In this document: positions 11,972 through 24,700 of the stretch, piece after piece
Layout: the number at the start of each line of letters is the position of its first letter
How positions within the stretch are numbered: position 1 is the stretch's first letter
Origin: Anopheles merus
Taxonomy: Eukaryota; Arthropoda; Insecta; Diptera; Culicidae
DNA: 64,000 nt
NCBI RefSeq assembly: GCF_017562075.2
Contig: NC_054083.1
Coordinates: 11,488,607-11,552,606, forward strand
Reading direction: 5' to 3'
The notes under the pieces: generated by a model
Seen by the model: only the letters and a program-made list of their open reading frames with translations
Told to the model about the DNA's origin: nothing
Database searches by the model: none
Position numbers and translations under genes: made by a program

Positions 11972-14900
11972 CCCTTATGAAATGGAACATTTCCTCCCTT
12001 TCCAATTTAAAATGTTTAGTTCAGAAGACATGAATGAGAATAATTTCAATTGCACACTTGATGTTGGCGCACTTTTCCCGCAACGTTTCACCGAATTAAT
12101 GGGACGCTATGAAAAGTTGTTTTTTTTTTCATCTCTCTGTGAACAAAGCAGTAATGTAAAAGGGAGCGTGTACGAGGAGCTTGCGAGTCAGCACAGCACA
12201 CGGTTAAGTTTCGATGCATTTTTTCGTTTGTAAAATTTCAGCAATACCCACTATTTTGAATGCAAATATGCCGTTTGCTTACGCGTGTGTTTGATGGAGT
12301 GTTTGGTTTAGTAGTAAATGCTTCCTATCTTCGGTTCATTGGCGTTTACTGGCGAGCCGCTGCGTGCCACTAGCACATTTGCTTACGTTTTCGCTTTTGA
12401 TAAAATGTAGTGAAGCACCCCGACGGCATTCCATTTCCCCCGATTACAAAGTGAATGCCGAACTGGCCTTGGCAAGCCCACACCAACCGCCTGCGCTGAC
12501 ACGTGGAGTGCGTGCGCAAACGAGGGGCATTAATGAACATTCTCTTTGATCACGGCTAGCTGATGGCGTTAGTGAATCGAAATTAACATTCCAACGCGTT
12601 CGCATCAGCAGCCGCCACTGATAGGTCTCAGCGGACAAAACGGTCGTGAGCGCGCGCCTGCCGCCAGCATGCAATGATATTAATCATTGAGACGGAAATA
12701 AAGCCAGCGGGGAGCTTTTGGGGCGAGTGGGTTAGCGCGGCCCCATCCGGTAAGGTAGGCTGCAAAACATAATTAATCATCCCGCCGAAAGGAGCCGCGC
12801 AGAAATTACCGAAGAGCCCCCGTGAGAGCGGCGCATTCCTGCTGTGATACAGGGCCGCCCAGCACGGTAGTGTCGCACACGAACCACCGTGAACCATTCA
12901 CGTTTGCTCCCGCTCTCGGTTGGTTATCAAAACATCGAGAATTTACATATAAATACACGAAATGTTTGGCTAGTTGTCCATCACAAAGAGAAATGGAATC
13001 CATGTTTTATGATGTTTCATTGATTATCTTCCAGCCGGGACCGGGTGCCGTTACGGGTGCAACGTCAACGGCAGGACCGTCAGCTCACTAGTGTGTAGTG
13101 TTCGCGCTAATAAATACGAAGATGGGCGCACTCATGAATATGTAACCGGCCCAAGAAAGGTAGAATTGGACGGTTAAAGTCACTGTACGAAATGCAAGGA
13201 TGAATGGTTGCTTTATTATCGCCAGAAGACAGATACATTGTGCAGGCGTTGGACTACTACACGGAGCGGCGCTGGCATGTACGCCTTTGTCGATGTGCGC
13301 TGCAATTGCGGCCGATGGTTTATTGCTTCATAGCTCAACGAGTGCATCATAATTGGCCCTAATGTATCCTCGGTCGCGCGTGCACGGAAAGATGTGCTAA
13401 ATCACTGCCAGATCGGACGATAGAAACAATGGATGAAACCGCATCTGCATGAAACATAAATTAAACCCAAAAAAGGTAATGCGAAATGCACATTCTGAAA
13501 TGGTGGAACGCGTACCTCGGTGGAGTGTAATTAAATCAGTATAATAGTAAAAAGGTGCTATCAACACGACAAACGGTAGCAGTTAGCCGTGTTACAATAA
13601 TCATCTTTTTGTAACTATCAATAATACTGGTTGTAGGAAAATTATATAAAAAGTTAATTAAGAAAAAGATGCTAATTCTTGTGCAAAAATCAAAATTCAA
13701 ATAACTTTTCATCTCAACATTTGTTGTTTTGAGAAGCTAAATGTATTTAAATACAAAAATATGATTTGTTATTTTAATATTTCAATTGGCTAATTAGAAT
13801 TTTCAATTCACCACGAGAAATGGTTTGTTAGTTAAAAAAAATGATTTTTTGGTAAGAAATGTTGGTTAAAATTACATTCTAAGAAACTTGAGAATTGTTT
13901 TACTCATCTGTTTGATGTAAAAATAAATCATCACTATGAATATCGTTGCAAAAATTGTTGCAAGTCTTTTTGTGCCATTTTTGAATATGCGGCATGCTCT
14001 TGGTGTTTTTTAGTTATTTGTTTTTTTTTTAAATTAACATTAAATTAGAACAAAAGTGAGGAGCCCTCCACTAGTAACAGAAAAAGGAACCACACCAGAA
14101 AACAATTCTAGTAGTAAATTTTAAAGTAAGTCTGTCAAAGAATGTTTATGAATTGTAATACTTAACATGAATATTAACTTTAACAGAAGGACATAGGGAT
14201 CTTACGATGAAAGGGGCCATTCTAAGTGCAAATTAAGAGTTTTACTTTATTTTGCATCGGCACGTTCTTCTTCTTAAAGCTCATTTCCCTGAGCTAATTC
14301 TAGGTGCAAAGAACATCTTTCAAACGGGCCCAGCACTGGAAGTTGAATAAATAATATCTTAGTTACTGTTTCACCAACGGCAAACATTGAAAAAACCTTT
14401 TCCGGATTAGCTGGCACACTCCGGTCGCTGCACGAACAGCGAACGGGTGCAAATGTGGCAAATAAATAAGCAAAGACAGTAAAAAAGAAACATAACACGA
14501 AAACAACAAGCAGAAACACACTCAAGGGCAGCTGAATAATTGAAGTTCAACAAATTAAAGCCAACGCCAGATTAGCATTCATTATATTTCCATAATATAA
14601 CAACTATTATGAGCTCATAAAAATTTCTCGCACAAACCCTACTTCCATTGCGCCCGAAACGAGTTAGAGTGTGCAGGAGAGAAAGAGAGCAGATAAATCC
14701 GTAATCCTTCTAGCTCGGATTGCCGATGAGACTCAGTGCGAGAACGGATGGAGACGACAGAGACGTGCATGGCTGGTGAACGCCTTCGAGGCTGCGTTTT
14801 GCACCGTGGTGTGTTAAGTTTATTTTGGCAAATCTGGTCGAGATTTCCAAAGGTCCAACCGAGACCGGGGCCTTCCCGTTGGGTTTGGGGAGGGACGATT

Positions 14901-17900
14901 CTGAGCGCAGGAGATTATTTCATTATTATTAGCAACGTCAGGGTTGTACAAGTGCTTAGCGCTTTTGCTGGCACTATCAAAACTCTCCGGTACCCTTCCA
15001 CGCCCCATTCCTCCCCTCGCACTGCTGCTCCTCCTTCGGTAGTTTCTGTTAATGGGGTTTTCCTCGAGCATTCTTGTGGCAACCGTCACATTTGAAGCGT
15101 TTCTGATGCGCTTTCATTTCTGTTGAACGCTGCTGTAGTCTGGGTTTTAGTAGCCCAGCATAGATTCGGTGGTTTGGTCAGGGTTTGAAGTGATTTTTCT
15201 AATTAAATCAAGATTGATTCACGTTATACTTGAGCAGCGTTGGGAAGTTTAGAGCAATGGTAAAACAGAGTGGTGGAGCTCGACTCCTCACAAAACCTCT
15301 CCAAACGCACACAACCTCGCGTTCGCTTGAGGAGTGGGTTCATTCGATCATGCTTTCAGCTCGGCTACCCGCAGGATGTTGTTTGAGGTTCACCCGGTGT
15401 GGCAAACGATGCGTAAAATCAACACCCATAGAAACGGTAGTGACGTCCTGCGTTCCCGTCACGTTGCCACAAGCCAAGTCGGTTAGATTGCAAGCCCTTA
15501 ATTATAGCGATCCATAAATCGCTCAAACCGAGACAGTTACACGATTGAAAGTTTCCGCTCCTGGGTGATTCTGTTCTTATTTCATTCTTACGTCGCTTAT
15601 ATCCTTTCTCCAACCACCTTTTTTTGTTTGTTTTTGAGTCTGCATCCCCTTATGCATGGTCGAGTGGATGAGCTCTGATTTTGTGTCAACTCAAATACGC
15701 TCACTTGTGGGACGCGCGTGTTTGCCACATTACGTAACGTGCTCGGGTCAGCTCCTTAGTAGCATGCACTGTACCACACAAACAACGGTCCCCAACCGGA
15801 GCGGACCAAACATTACATACCGCGCACCGTGACTGACAAAAAGTGGCGAAATTTTAGAATCGATCGTAATATTTTACCGCTTTCTTGGAGACAGACGAGG
15901 AGAGCAAGATTTATGTTTGTTCGCTATAAGTATGCGTGAGCCCAGAGTGAGGTTGCTGACGTGTAGGTAATGCCAACATGAAGCGCGAAGAAAGCTTCAA
16001 GCAAGAAGTCAGTTGACATATTTATCAAGCGACCGACGGCATCCGATCTGGGACGGAACTTACTTACTGCACTTTCACGGCACAACCGGATTAGGCCTAC
16101 TGGTGGAATGATGTGAAGACGAAACAGGACAAGTGTAATCTTGATTAATGTAAGGGTCTTTGCAGGAGGCGCTTTACGGGGGTTACTTGGTTATTTTGGC
16201 GTACGGCGGAAATACGCTTTGTATGTGTATGTGTGAGCCGGCGCAGGAAGCAGAAAGACTTTTATTTTATCCACCATAGTTTGTTTAGAGAGCAGGAGTG
16301 GGACTTTGTGAGACAGTGGGGGTGCTTAGGAGATCGGTGAAGACGAATCACTTCTAAGAGAGTTAGGTTTGGAGCTAGCGGTATCCCGGCGCCGTAGGAA
16401 GTCAAAGCAGTTTGGCAGTAAACTTGGACTAAATTTGATCATACTGGACCACCGTGATGTGTCTTAGCGTTGCGTAATGTGTTTGAATGAAAGTTGCTGG
16501 CCGTTTGATAACCAAATCATCGAGGATTGATTAATGTTCAAAGTTTTCTTCATTTCAAGCACCTTAAATGTATTTATGCATAAATAATAGCGTTGGGCAG
16601 AGGGATTAAATCCTTTAAACATATTAAAGCGGATATAATACAAATCGCCAACTGTCCTCTGATATAACCTGTGTCCCAGGTCAAACCATCCATAACAGAG
16701 GCAGCTGCTGATGCTAATGATTGCATGGAATCTATCTCAATGCCACTGGCATGGAAGGGATTTTAATAAACTTGTCAAGAAAATGCGCAGATAACGTTAC
16801 GCCCAAGTGGCACTTTTAAAATAAACTCCTTTGCCGGAAATCGAGTGTCACTGTCGGGCACTTCCAGGCTGCCTCCACTGGTCCGTCTGCTGAGTGGGAA
16901 GGATTTGAATCGGAGTTTCTTATGGCCACAGTCACAGACTCACATCATGCGTCTTGCAGTCCATGCAAACGCCCATCTTGCATCGGTTCCGCCACTCATT
17001 TACATTCATCTTGGGGTAGAAAGTCTATGAATTCTTTGCTGAAATTAGGCAAAATGTCATTTGTGAATGTTCGTAGGGCATTAACATTCTCCCAAGGCAT
17101 GCTCATGGTAGCACGAAACCGTACTAGGGTCCCATTTTGGCCCCGAGCCCGATGACTTGTCCGACTTCAGCTTCGGTTACTTCCACTCCGACAGCTGTGA
17201 TTGTCATTTATCCTGCCGTTTTAGACACCGCAGGCTACATACCGCACCGGGTCGCCTCGACTTCCGCATTTCCCGGGCCCGGTACGATGCGCGATCACAC
17301 TAACACGAGGCGACAGTTTCGGTTTCCAACACGAGCAAAACCAAAAATAGTATTATTACGTAATTAAGAAAATACTTTCCTCATTAGACGAGACACAGAT
17401 GTTACAGGCCACTCGAGACAATCTTTCTCGCATTGTTTGCTGGTGGAGGTAGTCATCATTAAAAGCTCTGCTGACGGTGGGCGAAAGCAGAGCGAAACAT
17501 TTAACCGGTTTTTGCGCCTGGTCCGCAGGGTTCAACTTCTACCTCGCGTTGGAGTGCTGGCATTGAATGCGGTACTGGGTGATGGGTGTTGTAAGAATGG
17601 CTCGTTTGTTTCGGGTTGCTGCAAGACCAAACGGAACAAAATTAGTCTCATACTTAGTTGTTCTACATACCATAGCTCGGGTGTCACCAATTAGGTTTTG
17701 TCGTGTTTTTCTAGTTTTTTTTTGTGAAGAGCATGCTATTTTGAAACAAACTCAACTTTGTAAAATATGTGAAATAAAGATTATTAAACATTACAAAGGT
17801 CTATTCAGCATCAACTATTGTTCAGCTGTACAAATTCTAGTAAGGGGTTACGCGCATTAGTTTTGTTACTTTCTGGCTAGTTTAGTGTAGTGTAGTGTTT

Positions 17901-18407
17901 ATTAATCGATGTCTCTCTCAAGTCTAATTGTGTTTACAACATACAATAGATAATGAACAGAATATTTATATCTTGTTTTGATTGATCGCATTTCGAACAC
18001 TGAAACGTGAAGTCATAGGGCTAGTTTGATGACTATGCTTAAACAACAGCTACCAGAAATGGTCCATTGGTCATTAGGTTATTGGATCTCGCGACCACAG
18101 GGCCCTTTTAGTATATGAGTCCTTTTGTCTATGGTGTCTCTAACGAGCACCGAGGCCCTTGATGAACCTACTGTATAAACTGTTATATATGCTCGACTTA
18201 CTGTTAAATCCATTATTTCGAGAAATCTATTACACGATCGAACTAGGTACTGAATCGGTTCCTGGATCGAAATAGGTTCTTGATCCATTCCATGGGTAAG
18301 ACAGGTCCGAGTACAGATTAAAACTACAATTAGAATAAGTTCCAGGGTTGTAGATTAGTTCCAGGCTGCACGTTTAAGTATGGGGTCAGAATATCGATTC
18401 TGTAAAA
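11972..18407. other. Non-coding stretch
   Basis: It alternates GC-richer blocks (12.4-13.1, 14.7-15.9, 16.8-17.3 kb) and AT-rich blocks (13.5-14.3 kb). Short frames in the GC-richer blocks have no recognisable domain. A minus-strand exon-like pattern near 16.95-17.15 kb is described under findings but not called as a gene. Confidence 0.35.
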
Positions 18408-18720
18408 GTTCCAGGACTGGCATGGTTTTTGAATCAGTTCCAAGAACGATATCCGGTAAGGATCAGGTCGAGGACCGGGATGAGTTCAGGATATGTTTCA
18501 TGACCTAAAGAAGTTCAGAATCAGTTTCAAAACTGGTATGAGATCTGAATCATTTCTAGGACTATCATGATTTCGGGACGAGTTTTTTTTACCGATGATG
18601 ACTTTGGAATCTGCTCTAACACCTGTATGGGTTTAGGATTCGTTTCATTGGTTCTGGTACAAGCTCTGTAAAAATTCCAAGACTTTTGAAATTCTAACTA
18701 TGAAAAAATTCCAAGGTTGC
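18408..18720 (+). repeat. Degenerate 29-bp tandem repeat, about ten units
   Basis: Starting at 18408 successive units begin with GTTCCA/GTTTCA-like heads exactly 29 bp apart: 18408, 18437, 18466, 18495, 18524, 18553. Slightly longer units follow at 18582, 18613 and 18642. A unit reads roughly GTTCCAGGACTGGTATG followed by an AGTTCTGAATCA-like end. Units differ from one another substantially, so the array is old. A less regular continuation with GTTCCAGG heads extends leftward to about 18240. It does not encode a continuous protein. Confidence 0.85.
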
Positions 18721-21700
18721 AATGCAACCATTAATTTACTTGTTGCCTGAAGACTTTAGCTAATTTACGTTATTGATAAATCTGTCTAGATAAATGGATA
18801 TTTAAAGCCACATATTCTTGTCAAAAATTCTTATTTCTAACTGTCTTTTTTCTTTTTTACTAACAATTGTTATTTATTTATTTGGTTGTTTCACAAAGCT
18901 TATAAATATCTGTTATTTAGTGCTGTGTCAACTTTATGAAAGTATTTAATATTGCTACGAGAAGGGCCCACAGCTGCCAAATGTCAGAGTAAATGTCATA
19001 AAAATTTCTGACTGAAACAAAGTCCATGTCAGTGTGATGTACTCTATTGCAATAGTCAGAGGTGATGCTCTAACAGTTGCTCAGTGGGCAGCTGCCGGGA
19101 TGAATCCCATGATGTAATTATCATTTTTCTTTAACCCGAGAAAAGCATTAAAATCTACAGTTTCAAACTAAGAAAAACACGATATTTCAGTTTCCTAGTC
19201 ACATTAGTTTTTACGATAGAGGCTCCTAATGTCTGAGGTCTTGGAAATGTCTTAGTCTGTTAAACACAAAAATAATACATTTATGAAAATATATCTATTA
19301 CTTTGAAAGGTAGAGGCTATAGTGTCATTAATTTCTCTAAATTTTACCAATCATGTATCTTTAACATCAAGCCAAATTCGAAGACCGTAAAAAATCGTTG
19401 TATCCTGTATACCACCTCAAAGTACTACATCTAAACAAAATATCTGTAAAGAAATTAGCCGATACTTCGCGCAACTTGGGCAGTTATTGGCATTTCAATG
19501 ACAGTGTAAAATTTTCGATAAAAACCGTTATCTGGTGGAGGATGACTAATATCCGTATATTTGGAATTTGACCATCGAATGTGTTGATCGAACGTGATGA
19601 TTAAACGTCGATATTTCCAAATGTTGCTAGTAAACTAAATGTTCAATGTAATCATTAGTTTAATACAGTTAGGATACGTAATATAGTATGTACAAACCCG
19701 TATTTTCGTTACGCAGCCAAAGAAGGATATGAATGGTATGCAAGGATATTTCCAAAATAATTATAATTTGCCCCGCATACATAAAACATTCATACTCATC
19801 GTTTTGAAGTCACCCTCATATTTTTGTTGAAACTCTCATGCATTTTTTCTTGTTAGCTATACTTTATGGACTATATAGTTTGTATGTTGCTTATCATTAT
19901 GTAAGGTACTATACTATACAACTATACATGAAATATATTGTGATACAATAAACACGTCTTCTTTATCGATTTGACTTATGTGATCGTTTTAGATTTTCAG
20001 GCCTAAAACATAGAAACCATAGGCTGGATTTCCAAATCATTCCACAAGTCATAAAAGAAGCTCGCAGCCCGCTGGTGCCCTGTGGGCCTGGGACCGTTAT
20101 TGTATTTTTATCTTTACTACAGAAGATGACAGTTCAAATGGCAACATTGATGAGTAAAGAACAAAAATCGTGAACCATTCTCGTGTGACTTCGCTGTTGT
20201 TGTTTGCATTACAAGTAAAATTTAATGATGTTTGGTATGACTCCCTTAATTTCTACTGATGCTCATTATTACATTTCCAATTGGGGCTCGTTAATCTATA
20301 ATGACACATTCAAATGTTGAATAATGTCAATGATTGGTATGTTATTGTCTTTATCTCTGATTGTTTTTATGGGAAGATTGTTTTTTCTTCTTCGATTCAT
20401 TACGGACAACCATGTAAGCTTGAATTGTTGTTTAAACGGTAAAAAATACGATATTTCTGTACAAAAATTGCTCAGTTTATATCTCAACCTTTAGAACTGC
20501 ATGTTTGCTTTCTAGTGATAATACCAGATAGAAGGAAGCCAAATGTTCCAGTGTATATTCTCAATGAGCATGTTTAGTTTCCAATTTCGTGCTGAACTCA
20601 AAGATAACCGAGTAAACGGTTGTCTGCGGCATTGAAAGCACTTTGCTGCACATTAAAATAACGCTTGATAGCACGCTGTTGTCGTTGATGGAATTGAAAA
20701 GTGCACATGCGGCTGTACCATACTCATTTTTATATCGTTACTGGCTATACGTGTTGCAAGGCGTGCTGCGGGAAGTAAGCCCAAGCAGTAGCTATAATGT
20801 TCTACTCGTTTTTCTCCTTTATAAGAAAACGTACATTTTGCAAACGCTGTTTGTGGTTTCCAGCGAAAGAATGCAGTGCCAGCGTGTGTTGTATGAACGA
20901 CGAACGCCAGAAATACAAGGGCTTTCCCCATTGGCGATTGGCCGCGCACGGTGGGCAGATAATGGAAGATTCTCAATCTTTTGGGACGACACCAACTCTT
21001 TCTCGTGTAAGCAAAAAATGAATAAAGGAATAAAGGCTATAAAGGCTAGTGCTGATGAAACGGTGCGATACGCTTACAAGAAGGAAGAAACACGCTGCCC
21101 GTTGTACCGAGATCCTGTAGACTCTTAGCAAAGACTAAAAGCATATATCAGCAGGGATAGAAAGCAGACCACAAAACGCATGGTCAGAAAAAAAGCTAAC
21201 CATAGCCGTTGGAGCATTATATTTTTGGCTAGTTTATTTCTTACGTACTAGAAGAGTGTTTGATACAGGAGACAGGAAAAAGCTAAAGGAAAAGAACAGT
21301 CTTATTTGATTAGAGAATTTACTAACCTCAGATGTCATTATTACGCTGCATTTGAGAGTGTTGTATCGAGTAGTTTTTTTTTATGGAAGAATCCAATGAA
21401 TTGCACACAAAAACATAGCAACAATGATCAACTTTTTTAACATTTTATCTTTAAGTCACATTGTTTATTGGCGGTTGAAGTTGAGGTTTTTTCGTATTTC
21501 TTATCGTATAGCTTAAGTTAAAATAACAACTTGATGTTTCATAAAAACATACTTTTTTCGGCGTGTTGTAACCATTCGCTGCTTGAAGAGTTTTTGATTA
21601 ATGGCAAATTTACCTCTGAGCAATATTAAAGGATTTAGATGCTTAGCAAGTGCGTGCGATAAATGCGAAGGAAGGATAAGCGTCTATCTGTTTACCTTGC

Positions 21701-24700
21701 AGATGATGTGTCAGAAAGATTGTGGTTAACTTTCAGGCTATATTCTCTGGAGCCAAATGATAGGGAAGCTCAAACAATAGGCATCTTTGTGTTTTGGTGC
21801 CACCGTTCTGCCTTCCCCGTCCAACATCAACCTTAATTTGCTCGCATGAACCAGGTGGAGGAAGTGGTCGGACGCCGATGGCAAATGTTTTGTTAGCCCC
21901 GTTTCTTGGCACTGTATGCGAATTCCGGCGTGCATACGATTCAACACCATGAGCTTCAATTAATTTTGAAAATGAAATATGCCAGCGGTAATGGGAAGTA
22001 ATTTATATCTTTGATTGGATTATTTATGTTTAGGCGTGCGGTTACGCCAGGGCGGTAGCTGTGGCAGGAACGCAGTGCGTTCAGATTCGGGCCACCATGC
22101 GGTTGCGGGGTTGCCTGAGGTTTTGGTTCAAAGCCAGCTGCAGAGGGATACCATTTAGGATGTCTTGGTTTTGTTATCGTGGAAATTATCTCATTTTTCT
22201 TGAGTTCACCATGGTACGCCCCTTTTTCCGACTTGTTTCTATCTTCGGTGAAGGGCAGACGATGGCGTGAAGGGTGCGTCACCGAAGGAACGTGAAATGT
22301 TGCCAATATATATATTGCTTTCCATCTGCAACACACTTCTCACTTGGATGATCTCGTGCGTGGCAATCAGGGTCAGAAACACAGGCGCACTAGGGAATTT
22401 GTCGTCAGCAGTAGCAGTAGTCGACGAAGGCTAATGACAGGTAGCAATCGTTAGTGGAATCGTTATGCTGCCATGGGAGAGGGAAGCGCAGGACGGGCCG
22501 GAAAATCAACACTTTGCTCGCTTGCGTTTGATGAGTTTCTACATTAATAATTTACTTTATAGCCACTGAAGCTCTCGCCCGTCGTCACACGTTCGCAACC
22601 GCTAATATGTGATGCGTTTAATTGCCCGACACAGCCGTCGGCTGGGATGGTTGATTTGTGGTCACCACTTAGTAATGCTAATAAGGACGGTTTATAACAC
22701 TTTTAACAGTGGAAAGCTGCGGCCGACCGTGAGGAATGTTTCCTCATTTACTACATTGTGAAGAGTGTAGGATGTAATATTTCCAGGCAAACAACGTTTA
22801 TGGTGTGTGTAATGTTTAATTTTTATCTGTTTGACTTTAAGCGTATACGCACGATACAGGGAACTTATACAATTTAATGTTTTGACTTGTTTTTTTATTT
22901 CGTTGTTGTTGGAATGATTAGACAACGATATCTAATATTATATTATTGTTTATAATTGTGAACATTTTTTAATTTAAACTGAGAAATTAAAAAAAAGCTC
23001 AATCCGCTAGAAACAATGCTTCATTTCATCCATAACTGTTTTTAAACAATCTATTTAAAATGTACACGGGGCTAACTATCTTAGAAATAAATAAATATAC
23101 TTAATAAATTGAATCAATTATGCCCAATCATTCGTTGCAAACAAACAAACAAACAAAACAAAATGCTTTTAGTAAAATATCACAATGTACGAAATCATTA
23201 GTTCTCTTCTTATGACTAACCAGCTTATTATAAAACATCATAATTCTTGAATGTAAAACAAACCTTGAACCTTTTGAGATCTAAAATATATACGAAAGTA
23301 ATAAAAAATAGGATCGCTTGGCCATATTTGCCAGCTGCGGCTTATAGTAACGTGGCTAAACACGGCAATCTTGTGTATGGCGTGCTGAAGTAAGTTACGA
23401 AATTTGGAAACTGCCACAAAAATTCGATGTGAACAATACCATCCCCACACAAACACACATCTCTTGGGGTTCGTTCAGTTCACTGCCATTAAAAACAATG
23501 AATAAAATTGCTTTCAAGCCAGCCGCAAAGTTTTGGACAGTGCATTTTTCGTCAGGTTTGATGGGCATTAAAAGATGAAAAGTTTCGTTTTATCGCGCCA
23601 TGATTGATAAGGTAATAATTACGTGTAGCAAAGTTACGGTAGCGAACATTAAAGCTGCCGTCAGAGAGCATCTTATTGTCTACGGTCGCTCAACAACCAC
23701 CGTCGTTGCCACAGGATTCCAGCAATGAAAGTTCGCTCAAGGAACGTCTTTTGAGACGTGCTATTTGAGGGGTTACCCGTAGGCAAGAAAGCAAACGGAA
23801 GGCTGAAATGAGATCTTCGTCAACGTGAGGTTAAGGTACGAACGTAAAATAGCTCACAAGGACAGTTTCACTCAATGATGGCGCTCAAAGGGACGAAACT
23901 TCCCCTATCGGAACGCTGATTTTCTTTCTCCATGCCGCTTGCTGATGATAAGTGTCGCTCACTGATGGCATGGGTAACACCCAGAAGAGTGTGTATTATG
24001 CTTCCGAGATGTTCATACATGCACTCTTTCAATGTAACAGGCTAACCCCCTCCTACTTTTTGGCAAAACACTCAGTGCGATGAGTGTTCTACCAGTAGGC
24101 CTGCAAGGGAGAGTGCGCATGATCAACGTTCGGTAACGCGTTTACCAGTGGAATCTTCGTCCTGTTGGTAGAGACTTGCCTTTTAGTGGACCAGCAGTCC
24201 GATTGCAGAAAATAGCTAAATTGTGCGTGTTTTTCAAGCAGCTATAAGTTATCGAGAAATAAGTTTTCTATGATTCCAAGGATTTAAAACAGCTCTGTCT
24301 GGAAATACAACAACCATACGGGAGAAAGTTCAACGTTTGGCACGATGTAGGAAATTAGCAATCGAATAGTGTCGTTATACAGTAAAAATTTAGTCTTAAG
24401 GAAAATATTTGAAAATTGTGTCGTAGAGATATTTAAAAATATATTCGCAGTACCAGTTTTGTATCCAAACCAGGGAGGAAAAACATCAACTAAAGGCATC
24501 TCGGTTGTTCTTCATGTGCTCCGCGAAATGGTGTATGTACACTGTTCATTTTCAACCAGTGACAGGCTAGGATGAATTGAAAGCCATTCGCTGAACGATT
24601 GCCCTGCCCGGTTGGCTGTCGTTGTGTGCAAATGTTGATCGATTTACGAGTTACTTCTCAAACGCTGTGCCTGTGTCGGCTGCTGGGTGATTGCCTGTCC

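Noticed and set aside
11738..11980. Arg/Glu-rich peptide ORF
   Set aside because: The charged C-terminal part is only the translation of the GA microsatellite.
20643..21128. 161-codon open frame on the plus strand
   Set aside because: Overlaps a 107-codon antisense frame, has no motif, and the peptide looks like random translation.
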